DNA of 47,553 bases from Sphingomicrobium sp. (GTDB lineage: Bacteria; Pseudomonadota; Alphaproteobacteria; Sphingomonadales; Sphingomonadaceae): NCBI GenBank assembly GCA_030447545.1, contig JAUJOV010000009.1, positions 19,707-67,259 on the forward strand, written 5' to 3'. The notes under the pieces were generated by a model, which made no database searches, was not told where the DNA came from, and worked only from the letters and a program-made list of their open reading frames with translations. Positions within the stretch are counted from its first letter, which is position 1. The number at the start of each line of letters is the position of its first letter. Shown in pieces: positions 38,071 to 47,553 of the stretch. A program made the translations under genes and the position numbers.

Positions 38071-38392
38071 ATGGCAACCAAGACCGTCACCGACCAGAGC
38101 TTTCCAACCGAGGTGCTGGGCGCTTCAGGTCCCTGTCCTCGTCGACTTCTGGGCCGAGTGGTGTGGTCCGTGCCGGATGATTGCACCGGCGCTCGAGGAG
38201 ATCTCCAACGATCTCGGCGAAAAGGTGACCGTCGCCAAGCTCAACATCGACGAGAACCCCGACACTCCGGGCCGCTACGGCGTCCGCGGGATCCCCACCA
38301 TGCTTCTGTTCAAGGACGGCCAGCCGGTCGCTCAGAAGGTCGGCGCGGCGCCGCGCGGGCAGATCCAGCAGTGGCTTGAGGGCCAGCTCTAG
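38071..38392 (+). CDS. trxA: thioredoxin, one frameshift
   Basis: Small disulfide reductase; active site [18 protein letters not shown], cis-Pro in [13 protein letters not shown]. The ATG at 38071 after GGGAG reads [20 protein letters not shown], then the frame breaks at 38131-38133, where CCC occurs and CC gives the expected [11 protein letters not shown]. Removing one C gives 106 residues, a normal length; the span of 322 bases is one more than a multiple of three. An insertion in a run of C in such a conserved gene looks like a sequence error. Last gene of the divL-to-trxA run. Confidence 0.9.
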
Positions 38393-38394
38393 GC

Positions 38395-38838
38395 TCAGTC
38401 CCCCGGCGGCTCCGTGCCCTGCAGCCCACGTGTGTCGGGCCTGAACCTGTCGTGCCGCGGCAATTCGTCGCGCGGGTTGAACCAGGGCACCTTGCTCCCC
38501 CAGAAGATGTGGAAAGCGGGCGCGACGGCACCGGGCCGATCGAGCGTCGCGACGCTGAAATCGAGCGTCTCCGGCTGATGGTCGACCTGCATCAGGAAAG
38601 GCGTTCCGCACTCCGAGCAGAAGCTGCGATGCCCGAAGCTCGACGACCTCACCTGCCGCACCTCGTCCCCCCCTTGTGTCCAGCGCAGGTCGGCGACCGG
38701 AACGCTCGCGAACACCATTGCCGGTGAGCCGCTGGTGAGCTGGCAGGTGCGGCAATGGCACCAGCCGCAATCGAACGGCTCGCTTGCCAGCTCGTAGCGA
38801 ACTGCACCGCACATGCACCCGCCGGTCCACCTGGCCAT
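38395..38838 (-). CDS. GFA-family zinc protein, copy 3
   Basis: 147 residues of the GFA fold, with cysteine sets CMCGAVRYEL, CHCRTCQLTSG and CSECGTPFLMQ. ATG 38838 follows GAAGGGGAA; an in-frame TTG at 38853 is less likely. It converges with trxA with only two bases between. Third family member in this 47.5 kb window, after 14685-15104 and 15109-15558; the three are clearly different from one another. Family activity is not firmly known. Confidence 0.88.
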   Translation of the reverse strand: MARWTGGCMCGAVRYELASEPFDCGWCHCRTCQLTSGSPAMVFASVPVADLRWTQGGDEVRQVRSSSFGHRSFCSECGTPFLMQVDHQPETLDFSVATLDRPGAVAPAFHIFWGSKVPWFNPRDELPRHDRFRPDTRGLQGTEPPGD

Positions 38839-38950
38839 GAATTTCCCCTTCAATTGACTAGCCTAGGGGGGCTCCTTACATCGCCCAGCACAAGCCCGCG
38901 CGAAGGGGAAATGGTTCCTCGTTCGACCGCGTGAGGAGCCAGGAATTTCC

Positions 38951-41683
38951 ATGTTCGCCGGAGTGGCCAAGAAAATCTTCGGATCGGCTAACGACCGCTA
39001 CGTCCGGAGCCTCGGGAAATTTGTCGACGCGATCAACGGCTTCGAGCCGACCATCTCGGCCATGACCGATGAGGAGCTTCGCGGTCAGACCGATATCTTT
39101 CGCCGCCGCCTCGCCGACGGAGCGAAGCTCGACGATCTTCTCCCCGAAGCCTTTGCCACGGTGCGCGAGGCCGCGGTCCGCACCCTCGGCCAGCGCCATT
39201 ATGACGTTCAGCTGATCGGCGGCATCGCGCTCCACCGAGGCGAGATCGCCGAGATGAAGACCGGCGAGGGCAAGACCTTGGTCGCCACGCTCGCGGTCTA
39301 TCTCAACGCGCTTCCGGGCAAGGGCGTCCACGTCGTCACCGTCAACGACTATCTCGCCCGCCGCGACGCCGAATGGATGGGCCAGATCTACACGTTCCTG
39401 GGGCTCACCGTCGGCGTGATCGTGCCCAACATGATCGACCAGAATCGCCGCGACGCCTATTTGAGCGACATCACCTACGCGACCAACAACGAGCTCGGCT
39501 TCGACTATCTGCGCGACAATATGAAATATTCGCGCGAGCAGATGGTCCAGCGGCCGTTCAATTTCGCGATCGTCGACGAGGTGGACTCGATCCTGATCGA
39601 CGAGGCGCGCACCCCGCTGATCATCTCCGGACCGACCGACGACAAGTCGGAGCTCTATGTCTCGGTCGACGCGCTGGTGAAGAGCTTCACGCCCGAGGAT
39701 TATCACAAGGACGAGAAGCAGAAGTCCGTCGTCCTGACCGAGGATGGGACCGAAAAGGCCGAGCGGATGCTCGAGGAGGCGGGCCTGATCGAAGGCCGCA
39801 ACCTCTACGACATCGCCAACACCCAGGTCGTCCACCACTTGAACCAGGCGTTGAAAGCCAACGTCATGTTCAAGCGGGACATCGATTACATCGTCAAGGA
39901 CGGCAAGGTCGTCATCATCGACGAGTTCACCGGCCGGATGATGGACGGGCGCCGCTGGTCGGACGGTCTCCACCAGGCGGTCGAGGCCAAGGAAGCCGTG
40001 GACATCGAGCCCGAGAACCAGACGCTCGCCTCGATCACCTTCCAGAATTATTTCCGCATGTACCCGAAGCTGTCGGGAATGACCGGCACGGCGGCGACCG
40101 AAGCCCCGGAATTCTTCGACATCTACAAGATGAACGTCGTGTCGATCCCGACCAACGTGCCGGTCTGCCGGGTCGACGAGGACGACCAGTTCTACAAGAA
40201 CATCACCGACAAGTTCGCGGCGATCGCCAAGGAGCTCAAGGACAAGCAGGACAAGGGCCAGCCGGCCTTGGTCGGCACCGTCTCGATCGAAAAGTCCGAG
40301 ATGCTGTCGGAATTTCTCAACCGCGAAGGCATAACGCACTCGGTGCTCAATGCCCGCTTCCACGAGATGGAAGCGCATATTGTCGCCCAGGCCGGCCGCC
40401 TGGGTGCAGTGACGATCGCGACCAACATGGCCGGCCGCGGCACCGACATCCAGCTCGGCGGCAATATCGACTTTCGAATCCAGGACGAGCTTTCGCAAGT
40501 GGAGGAAGGGCCGGAGCGCGAGCGCGCGATTGAGCGCATCCGCGAGGAAGTCGCCGACGAGAAGCGCAAGGTGCTCGAAGCGGGCGGCCTCTACGTGCTC
40601 GGCACCGAGCGGCACGAGAGCCGGCGCATCGACAACCAGCTGCGCGGCCGCTCCGGCCGCCAGGGCGATCCGGGCCTGTCGAAATTCTACCTGAGCCTCG
40701 ACGACGATCTGCTGCGCATCTTCGGCCCGCAGACCATGTTCGCGCGGCTGATGAACAAGAACCTCGAGGACGGCGAAGCGATCGTGTCCCCGTGGATCTC
40801 CAAGGCGATCGAGACCGCCCAGAAGAAGGTCGAGGCGCGCAACTACGACATTCGCAAGCAGGTCGTCGAATATGACGACGTGATGAACGACCAGCGCAAG
40901 GTGATCTACGAGCAGCGCGCCGAGATCATGGACGCGGGGTCGGTCAGCGACGTCGTCACCGACATGCGCGTCGAAACCGTCTCGTCGATCGTCGTGGCGC
41001 ACTGCCCACCCGGCACCTATCCCGAGCAATGGGACGTCGAGGGCTTGAAGGAGAGCGTCGACGCGGTCTTCGGACTCCAGCCGCCGCTCGAGGAGTGGCT
41101 CGAGGAAGAAGCGGTCGAGCAGGAAATCATCGTCGAGCGGCTCCAGAAACAGGCCGACGAGGCGATGGAGGCCAAGCTCGCCGAAGCCGATCCCGAGCGC
41201 TGGGTCCAGGTCGAGAAGAACGTCCTGCTGCAGACGCTCGACCATTTCTGGAAGGAGCATCTGGCGACGCTCGACGCTCTTCGCGCCGTGATTCACCTCA
41301 GGAGCTACGCGCAGAAGAAGCCGATCGACGAGTACAAGCAGGAGGCGTTCCTGCTGTTCGAGCGGCTGCTGATCTCGATCCGCGAGGAAGTCACGCGCTT
41401 GCTGATGCGCGCGCAGGTGCAGTTCGAGGAGCCGCCGCCGCTCGAGCTCCCCGACTTCATCACCCAGCACATCGACCCGTTCTCGGGCGAGGACGACACC
41501 GCCGACCTCGACCATGCGGCGGGCTCGATCCTCTCGAGCCTCGGCATTTCACCGCTCAACATCCCGACGCCCGAGCTGCCCGCTGGCGTCGGCGAAGCAC
41601 CACCGCAGCCGGTCAGCCGCAACGCCCCGTGCCCGTGCGGCTCGGGCAAGAAGTTCAAGCATTGCCACGGGCAGCTCGCGTAG
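38951..41683 (+). CDS. secA: preprotein translocase ATPase SecA
   Basis: Motor that drives unfolded preproteins through SecYEG. 910 residues, no frame break. Walker A is [13 protein letters not shown] (residues ~101-113); [15 protein letters not shown] follows. Walker B is [20 protein letters not shown] and the crosslinking domain contains [11 protein letters not shown]. Then [34 protein letters not shown] and the arm. The C-terminal [14 protein letters not shown] zinc tail, which binds SecB and phospholipid, is intact. ATG 38951 has AGGA six bases upstream. putA follows directly. Confidence 0.97.
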   Translation: MFAGVAKKIFGSANDRYVRSLGKFVDAINGFEPTISAMTDEELRGQTDIFRRRLADGAKLDDLLPEAFATVREAAVRTLGQRHYDVQLIGGIALHRGEIAEMKTGEGKTLVATLAVYLNALPGKGVHVVTVNDYLARRDAEWMGQIYTFLGLTVGVIVPNMIDQNRRDAYLSDITYATNNELGFDYLRDNMKYSREQMVQRPFNFAIVDEVDSILIDEARTPLIISGPTDDKSELYVSVDALVKSFTPEDYHKDEKQKSVVLTEDGTEKAERMLEEAGLIEGRNLYDIANTQVVHHLNQALKANVMFKRDIDYIVKDGKVVIIDEFTGRMMDGRRWSDGLHQAVEAKEAVDIEPENQTLASITFQNYFRMYPKLSGMTGTAATEAPEFFDIYKMNVVSIPTNVPVCRVDEDDQFYKNITDKFAAIAKELKDKQDKGQPALVGTVSIEKSEMLSEFLNREGITHSVLNARFHEMEAHIVAQAGRLGAVTIATNMAGRGTDIQLGGNIDFRIQDELSQVEEGPERERAIERIREEVADEKRKVLEAGGLYVLGTERHESRRIDNQLRGRSGRQGDPGLSKFYLSLDDDLLRIFGPQTMFARLMNKNLEDGEAIVSPWISKAIETAQKKVEARNYDIRKQVVEYDDVMNDQRKVIYEQRAEIMDAGSVSDVVTDMRVETVSSIVVAHCPPGTYPEQWDVEGLKESVDAVFGLQPPLEEWLEEEAVEQEIIVERLQKQADEAMEAKLAEADPERWVQVEKNVLLQTLDHFWKEHLATLDALRAVIHLRSYAQKKPIDEYKQEAFLLFERLLISIREEVTRLLMRAQVQFEEPPPLELPDFITQHIDPFSGEDDTADLDHAAGSILSSLGISPLNIPTPELPAGVGEAPPQPVSRNAPCPCGSGKKFKHCHGQLA

Positions 41684-41706
41684 AGCCGGGCCCGGCCGGC
41701 GGCCCG

Positions 41707-44700
41707 ATCGACCGAACAAAGCTGAGGCTCGCCTACCGGCCTGACGAGGAGCCGGTCGCGCGTGAGCGCATCGATCAGGCGCGGCTGGACCCCGTCGCGC
41801 TGGCTGAAGCGACGGTGACTGCGCGCGGGCTGGTCAACGGAGTGCGCGCTCACAAGCCGTCCGGGCTCGATGCTTTCCTGCACGCCTACGACCTCGGCTC
41901 GGACGAGGGCATCGCGATGATGTGCCTCGCCGAAGCGCTGCTGCGCATCCCTGATGCCCACACCGCCGACGAGCTGATCGCCGACAAGCTCGCCGGCCCC
42001 GACTGGGCGGAAAAGCTCGGACAGTCGGGCTCGGCCTTCGTCAACGCCGCGACCTTCTCGCTGCTCCTGACCGGCAAGGTGCTGGAAGGCGCCAACGACC
42101 GAAGCGACAACTGGCGCTCGGCGCTCGGCCGCGCGGTCGGCCGCCTCGGCGAGCCCGTGGTGCGCACCGCGGTGCGCGAGGCGATGAAGATCCTCGGCCG
42201 CAACTTCGTGTTCGGCCGGACGATCGACGAGGCGCTGCGCCGGGCTGAGCCCGAACGCGCGCGCGGGCTCACCCACAGCTTCGACATGCTCGGGGAGGCC
42301 GCCCGGACGTACGAGGATGCCGCGCGCTACGCCGACTCCTATCGCCGCGCGCTCGAGCGAATCGCTGCCGATGCCAAGGGCGGCTTCGTCCGCTCGCCCG
42401 GCATTTCGGTCAAGCTGACCGCGCTCCACCCGCGGTTCGAATATACGCACGCCGGCGAAGCCGTCGCCGCGGTCGTGCCGGTGCTTCGCGAGCTCGCGCT
42501 CATCGCGTCGCGCGCGGACGTCCACCTGACCATCGACGCCGAAGAGGCCGACCGGCTCGAGCTTCAGCTCGACGTTTTCGAGGCGCTCGTTGCCGACGAC
42601 GAACTGTTCGCTAACGGCTGGGCAGGTTTCGGTATCGCCGTTCAGGCCTATCAGAAGCGTGCCGCGCCCTTGTGCGACTGGGTGATCGACCTTGCGCGCG
42701 CGCACGGTCGCAGGCTGATGGTCCGGCTGGTCAAGGGCGCCTATTGGGACACGGAGATCAAGGCCGCGCAGGTCGCGGGCCTGGCCGACTATCCGGTGTT
42801 CACCCGCAAGGTGGCGACCGACGTCTCTTTTCTCGCCTGCGCGAAGACGCTGTTTGCCGCGAGCGACGTGATTTATCCGGCTTTCGCGACCCACAACGCA
42901 AATACGATCGGCCAGGTGAAGGCGCTTGCGGGCAGCACGCCGTTCGAGTTCCAGCGCCTGCACGGCATGGGCGAGGCGCTGTACGAGGAGGTCGCCAGGC
43001 TCGAGCGCGCGGCCGGCAATGAGCCGACGCCGGTGCGCATCTACGCTCCAGTCGGCAGCCACAAGGAGCTGCTCGCCTATCTCGTCCGCCGCCTGCTCGA
43101 GAACGGCGCCAACTCGAGCTTCGTCAACCGCATCGCCGACGAGCATGTCGACTCCGACGAGCTGGTGAAGGACCCGGTCTCGGAGCTCGAGCGGCTGAAC
43201 CCGAAACGCAACTCGGCGATTCCGATGCCGCGCGACATCTTCGGGCGAGCCCGGCGCAACAGCGCGGGCGTGGACCTTTCGGACCCGCTGGTGCGCGAGC
43301 CGCTTCTTGAGCGGCTCGAGGCGCTCGAAAGCCGCAGCTGGCGCGCGGGTGGGGCGGGGCAGGGGAGGCCGGTCGTCTCCCCGCACGACCACCGGATCCA
43401 GGTCGGCACCGTCACCGAGGCCACCGACCAGGATGTCGACCGGATGGTTCGCACGGCTGCGGCCGCCCAACCCGACTGGGATGCGCTCGGCGGCGGCGCG
43501 GGCGCGCGGCTGCTCGACCGCACCGCCGATCTGTTCGAGGAGCACTCGCAGGAGTTCTTTTCCCTGTGCATGCGCGAGGGCGGAAAAACCCTGCCCGACG
43601 CAGTGCTCGAGGTGCGCGAGGCGGTCGATTTCCTGCGATATTATGCGTCGGAGGCGCGGTCTAAATTCTCCGGCCCCTTGCCACTTCCCGGCCCGACCGG
43701 CGAGCAGAATCAGCTTCGCCTGCACGGCCGCGGCGCGTTCGTGTGCATTTCGCCGTGGAACTTCCCCCTCGCGATTTTCACCGGACCGGTTGCCGCCGCG
43801 CTTGCCGCCGGCAACACCGCAATCGCCAAGCCTGCGGAGCAGACGCCGTTGATCGCTGACTATGCAGTCGAGCTGATGCACCGCGCGGGCATTCCCGAAC
43901 AGGTCGTCCAGCTGGCGCCGGGCGACGGGCGCGTCGGGGCGGCGCTGACCTCGCATCCATCCATCGCCGGCGTCGCTTTCACCGGCTCGACCGAGGTCGC
44001 TCGCATCATCAACCGCACGCTCGCCGCCGGCGACGGCGCGATGATCCCCTTGATCGCCGAGACCGGCGGACAGAATGCGATGATCGTCGACAGCTCGGCG
44101 CTGCCCGAGCAGGTCACGCGCGACGTGGTCTCGTCCGCGTTCCAGAGCGCCGGCCAGCGCTGCTCGGCGCTTCGCGTCCTGTTCCTCCAGGAAGAGGTCG
44201 CCGATGCGATGATCGCAATGATCGCCGGGGCAATGCGCGCGCTGAAGGTCGGCGACCCGCGCGATCTCGCGACGGACTGCGGCCCGGTGATCGATGCCGA
44301 CGCGAAAAAGGCGCTCGACGAGCATCTCGCCTGGCTCGACGCGAACGCCAGGCGGATCTGCCGCCTCGACCTGCCGCCCGAGACCGCCCACGGCACCTTC
44401 GTCGCCCCGGCCATGTATGAAATCGGCTCTCTAAGTGACTTGAACCGCGAGAATTTCGGCCCGATCCTCCACGTCATTCGCTTTGCTGCAGAGGATCTCG
44501 GCGAGGTCGTCGATGCGATCAACGTGACCGGTTACGGGCTCACCCTCGGCCTGCAGAGCCGCATCGACACCACGCGCGACTTCATCGAGCAGCGCGCTCG
44601 TGTCGGCAATTTCTACGTGAACCGCAACCAGATCGGAGCGGTCGTCGAAAGCCAGCCGTTCGGGGGCGAAGGCCTTTCCGGCACCGGCCCCAAAGCCGGT

Positions 44701-44802
44701 GGCCCGCATTACGTCCCCCGCTTCGCAACCGAGCGCGTCACCTGCATCGACACTACCGCGGCCGGTGGCAATGCGACGCTGATGGCCGCCCTCGAGGGCT
44801 GA
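41707..44802 (+). CDS. putA: bifunctional proline dehydrogenase / P5C dehydrogenase
   Basis: Oxidises proline to glutamate in two steps. About 1030 residues, the short PutA without a DNA-binding domain. The proline dehydrogenase barrel has SVKLTALHPRFEY, RLMVRLVKGAYWDTEIK, ATHNANTI and EFQRLHGMGEALYEEV; the aldehyde dehydrogenase has CISPWNFPLAIF, IAETGGQNAMIV (Glu) and SAGQRCSALRVLF (Cys). Coding by family comparison begins about IDRTKLRLAYRPDEEP at 41707, but the codon there is ATC and there is no in-frame ATG, GTG or TTG until GTG 41815. Either the start was lost, a non-standard start is used, or the sequence is wrong there. End TGA 44800-44802. Confidence 0.92.
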   Translation: MDRTKLRLAYRPDEEPVARERIDQARLDPVALAEATVTARGLVNGVRAHKPSGLDAFLHAYDLGSDEGIAMMCLAEALLRIPDAHTADELIADKLAGPDWAEKLGQSGSAFVNAATFSLLLTGKVLEGANDRSDNWRSALGRAVGRLGEPVVRTAVREAMKILGRNFVFGRTIDEALRRAEPERARGLTHSFDMLGEAARTYEDAARYADSYRRALERIAADAKGGFVRSPGISVKLTALHPRFEYTHAGEAVAAVVPVLRELALIASRADVHLTIDAEEADRLELQLDVFEALVADDELFANGWAGFGIAVQAYQKRAAPLCDWVIDLARAHGRRLMVRLVKGAYWDTEIKAAQVAGLADYPVFTRKVATDVSFLACAKTLFAASDVIYPAFATHNANTIGQVKALAGSTPFEFQRLHGMGEALYEEVARLERAAGNEPTPVRIYAPVGSHKELLAYLVRRLLENGANSSFVNRIADEHVDSDELVKDPVSELERLNPKRNSAIPMPRDIFGRARRNSAGVDLSDPLVREPLLERLEALESRSWRAGGAGQGRPVVSPHDHRIQVGTVTEATDQDVDRMVRTAAAAQPDWDALGGGAGARLLDRTADLFEEHSQEFFSLCMREGGKTLPDAVLEVREAVDFLRYYASEARSKFSGPLPLPGPTGEQNQLRLHGRGAFVCISPWNFPLAIFTGPVAAALAAGNTAIAKPAEQTPLIADYAVELMHRAGIPEQVVQLAPGDGRVGAALTSHPSIAGVAFTGSTEVARIINRTLAAGDGAMIPLIAETGGQNAMIVDSSALPEQVTRDVVSSAFQSAGQRCSALRVLFLQEEVADAMIAMIAGAMRALKVGDPRDLATDCGPVIDADAKKALDEHLAWLDANARRICRLDLPPETAHGTFVAPAMYEIGSLSDLNRENFGPILHVIRFAAEDLGEVVDAINVTGYGLTLGLQSRIDTTRDFIEQRARVGNFYVNRNQIGAVVESQPFGGEGLSGTGPKAGGPHYVPRFATERVTCIDTTAAGGNATLMAALEG

Positions 44803-44968
44803 GGCGCGCGCCTTGGCTCTAGCTGATCGATCACCCTCGAGCGATTGGCCGGCCACGCTTCGCGCCAACGCTCGCTTCACAATGGCGCGATTTGCGGCTG
44901 CGCGCAGCAGTTGGGGAAACTATTTGCGCTTGGGGCCTATCAGACCTCGTCGCGGGGAAGGTCGTCGA

Positions 44969-46809
44969 GTGAGCAAGCGCATTCCTCTCGATGAGGCGTT
45001 GGTCAGGGCGCGCTCGAACAAGTACGGCCGAATGGCGGGCAGGGGGAAAGACAACCGCCTTGAGCCGGAATGCTGGCCCCACGTGAAGCCGAGTTTCCAC
45101 TTCACCAATGAGCAGAAATTCTTCGCCATCGGAAGCTGCTTTGCCCAGAACATCGCAAGCGCCTCGTCCTCGACGGCTACAATGTCCTGGGTGCGGCGGG
45201 TCTCGAGGGTGATCGCCGCAACCGCTACACCCCGCCCGCCATCTACCAGGAACTCGCCTGGGCAGCGCACATCCGTCACCGCGACGGGCGCGTGGCGGAC
45301 GAAGACCTTGCGCCCATGCTGATCGAGCTTGGGGAGGGGCAGTGGACGGACCTCTGGTCGCGGCCGCTGAAAGGGCCGCCGGTCGATCGCGAGCAGGCGG
45401 TCGCCAGCCGAACCGCGCTCTACGAGCATTTCAAGGACGCGTTCGAAGCCGATGTCGTGATCATCACGCTCGGACTGATCGAAGCCTGGTGGGACGAGGT
45501 CAGCCGGTCCTATGTCGAGTTCGACACGCCTTGGGCGCGGCGCCCCGACCGCGATCGCTTTCGCTTTCGCTTCGAGCGCCTGAGCTTCGAGCGCTGCAGG
45601 GACTATGTCGAACGCACGTTGCAATTGCTCCTCGACGGCACCCGCCGAGTCCTGATCACCACCTCTCCCGTGGTCATGGCGCGGACTTTCACAAGCGACG
45701 ACGTGATCGTCGCCAACAGCCAGTCGAAGTCCGTGCTGCGTGCCGTCGCCGGCGAGCTGTCGGAGAAGTACGAGGGCGTCGATTATTTTCCGAGCTTCGA
45801 GATCGCGATGCTCACCCGCCGCCCGGAGGTGTGGGAAGACGATCTTACGCATGTCCAGCCGAACTTCATCGCCCGGATCATGCAGCATGTGACGAACGCC
45901 TATGTGCCCGGCAGCGTGCACCCGGACGCACGGACGATGCTGCAGATGGCCAACCTGGTCGAGGCGCAGCAGTTCGACGAGGCGCAACGGCTCTATGACC
46001 TCCTCGGCGAGGCCTTGTGGGGATGCGCGGACCCGGCTGTCCACATCGCAGACACGCGCCTCGCGCTGCGCAAGGCGAACCGCGAGCTCGCGCTGCGCCA
46101 CGCGCTTTGCGTCGATCGGGCTGACGATCTGCTTTACGCAAACCACGCCGAATGGATGTTCGTCGTGGCGCGGCTTCTCGGGCAATCGCCCGAGCACCGC
46201 GAGCTCGCTGCCGGGATCAGCGGCCGGCTCCTGAACATCGGCTCGGAACGACCGGACCTGTTCACCAGGCTGCTCATCGACCGGCAGCGGGCCGGCGACG
46301 AGGAGGGCGTGTGCGAAGTTGTCGCGATGGTGCGCAAAGCCGACGTCGACCATCCGGTTCTGATCCACAAGCTGGCCGCGAAGATGCATGAGCTGGGGCA
46401 AACCCGCGAAGCTCTGGAGATGGTCGACCGGCAGCTCGCCAGGACTCCTGACAACGGGCTGATGCTCGCGCGTCGCGCGCGGCTGTTGCTGGCGCTTGAT
46501 CGCCCGCGGGAGGCGGTCGAGCCGCTCAGGCGGCTGGCGGAAGTGGAGCCCGACAACGGTTGGGCTTTTCTGACGCTGGCCCGCAGCCTGATGAAGGTCG
46601 GCCGAGCGGCCGAAGCGCCTGAGGCCGTCGACAGCCTGCTTCGAGTCGCTGTCAACGCCCAGGCGCTCGCGCTCAAGGCGCGGCTGCTGACCAGACTCGG
46701 CCGCAGTCAGGAGGCCCTCGCCACCGCCAGGCATGCGCAAGCAGCGGCACAGGGCGACGCCGCGGTGTTGCGGGAAGTCCTGCCCCTGCTCGCCGGTGCC
46801 ACCATGTGA
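44969..46809 (+). CDS. GSCFA-domain protein with C-terminal TPR-like repeats, one frameshift
   Basis: About 613 residues if repaired. The GSCFA signature is HFTNEQKFFAIGSCFAQNIA (residues ~42-61). The domain continues with LVLDGYNVLGAAGLEG, ALYEHFKDAFEADVVIITLGLIEAW and FPSFEIAMLT, which look SGNH-hydrolase-like. From about residue 330 the sequence turns into helical pairs rich in Ala, Leu and Arg (AGDEEGVCEVVAMVRKADV, EALEMVDRQLARTPDN, EAVEPLRRLAEVEPDN), which read as TPR-like repeats. Start is GTG 44969 after GGGGAAGG. One base is missing near 45156, where ATCGCAAGCG needs one more base. GSCFA proteins are often linked with surface polysaccharide loci, but none is here. Confidence 0.7.
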
Positions 46810-47107
46810 CTTGCACCCTGAGCGACAGGCGCGGCCCCCGCGCTATCGGACCCGCTGTCCGAAACTGAGGGTAAAATAGCACCGTCAGAAAATAAAGGTC
46901 AGATTCTTACTATTCTGGTTGACCCCGCGCCGGTGCCCTGCGAGACGCAGCTTTGCAGCGGAGCCGGGGGGCATTTTCCGCGGCAATTCGAAGGGGCGGG
47001 GGTTTGGCGCGAGCGGGGGCGCGCGCCAAGCTTCTCCAACCAGCCTTTTGGAAGCAACCAGCTCAGTCTCGGTACAGTGCGCGAGGCTGCGAACGAGTAA
47101 TGCCGCG

Positions 47108-47553
47108 GTGTCCAACAAGCTTGCGTCACTCACCGACAACGAAGGCGCGCTGCTCGCCTTGATCCTGAGGCGGCAGCCCGTGTCCGCCTATCAGATCGGC
47201 CGAGCGTTCGACGATTCGCCGATCCACACGCTCAACACGAGCAAGGGCAAGCTCTATCCGCTGCTCCAGCGGCTCAATCTGCGCGGGCTGCTCAGTTCGG
47301 ACATGGTGGAGGGCGACCGCCGGCGCACGCAGCTGTTCGCATGCACCGACTTGGGACGCGCGGCGCTCAAGGAGTGGGTCTACGCGGTCCGGCAGGAGCA
47401 TGACCTGCTGCACGATCCGCTGCGCAAGAAGCTCCAGGCATTCGACCTGCTTGCCCCCGACGAGCAGGTGCATTGGGTCGAAACGGCGACCGCTCGGCTT
47501 CGCACTCGCATGGCAGAGGTCGAGGCGTTCCACGCCGAGTGCGAAGGGCCGTT
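47108..47553 (+). CDS. PadR-like transcriptional regulator, cut by the window edge
   Basis: At least 148 residues, running off the right end. From a GTG at 47108 the N-terminal winged helix reads LTDNEGALLALILRRQPVSAYQIGRAF, then a recognition helix with SKGKLYPLLQRLNLRGLL and a wing EGDRRRTQLFACTDLG. This is the PadR pattern (YxxxR..F and KLYPLLQRL). A C-terminal helical dimerisation part follows. The 298 bases from 46810 to 47107 hold no gene I can support. They contain a small GCGCGG/CCGCGC hairpin at 46829-46843 and an AT-rich patch at ~46870-46920 that could hold a promoter. Confidence 0.7.
   Translation, partial: MSNKLASLTDNEGALLALILRRQPVSAYQIGRAFDDSPIHTLNTSKGKLYPLLQRLNLRGLLSSDMVEGDRRRTQLFACTDLGRAALKEWVYAVRQEHDLLHDPLRKKLQAFDLLAPDEQVHWVETATARLRTRMAEVEAFHAECEGP

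Noticed and set aside
38876-41515. 879-residue minus-strand ORF opposite secA
   Set aside because: Low-information repetitive Leu/Asp/Val sequence; the true gene is secA on the plus strand.
41305-44391. Open reading frame of 1028 residues on the minus strand opposite putA
   Set aside because: Same high-GC shadow effect; the plus strand carries all PutA motifs.
1-47553. CRISPR array, insertion sequence or transposase
   Set aside because: No regularly spaced repeats and no transposase or resolvase motif found on either strand.

Overview
This is a high-GC bacterial chromosome segment whose gene content, gene order and protein style point to a sphingomonad (Alphaproteobacteria, Sphingomonadales). 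The signs are a proS-lolC-lolD-dnaE run, a DivL-type sensor kinase with tyrosine in place of the phospho-histidine, the divL-tsaE-amgK-murU-addB-addA-trxA cluster, a large TonB-dependent receptor, a small C-terminally anchored membrane protein and a short PutA. I identified everything by reading the sequence; nothing was confirmed by a database search.

Layout. 1-770 looks like the end of an integrated element: one lower-GC secreted-protein gene, then integrase-arm-like repeats and the 3' half of a CAU-anticodon tRNA, which reads as an att site. 860-2280 holds a frameshifted methyltransferase gene, a small membrane protein and a structured noncoding stretch with a minus-strand terminator. 2283-10048 is a plus-strand housekeeping block: proS, the lipoprotein exporter genes lolC and lolD, an LprI-like membrane protein split by an in-frame stop, and dnaE. 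10055-16255 holds a hemerythrin-domain membrane protein and mtgA (both minus), alaS, two tandem GFA-family zinc proteins and a decayed methyltransferase. 16491-21826 holds a hydrolase, an M2 peptidase lipoprotein, a SIMPL protein, a Gly/Ser-rich membrane protein, a Prx5 peroxiredoxin and YqgE. ahcY follows, preceded by a perfect SahR-like palindrome, and then a TonB receptor. 26954-38392 is a tightly overlapping operon: divL (cell-cycle signalling), tsaE (t6A tRNA modification), amgK and murU (MurNAc recycling to UDP-MurNAc), addB and addA (double-strand-break repair) and trxA. A previously easy-to-miss 49-residue membrane ORF lies antisense between addB and addA. 38395-47553 holds a third GFA protein, secA, putA, a GSCFA-TPR protein and a PadR-type regulator cut by the right edge.

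Sequence quality matters here. At least eight genes have broken frames, including the normally essential proS and the usually important trxA, addA and divL. Several of the breaks I could resolve are one-base gains in short runs (C to CC, G to GG, CC to CCC, GG to GGG). That pattern suggests consensus errors rather than real decay. I therefore give such genes as one CDS spanning the break, and reserve 'pseudogene' for a gene with a missing internal segment and for one with an in-frame stop.

No CRISPR array, insertion sequence, rRNA or complete tRNA was seen. I did not find a clearly new multi-gene system. The best candidates for novelty are the structured RNA region upstream of proS, the antisense small ORF inside the add operon, and the tRNA-derived att site.
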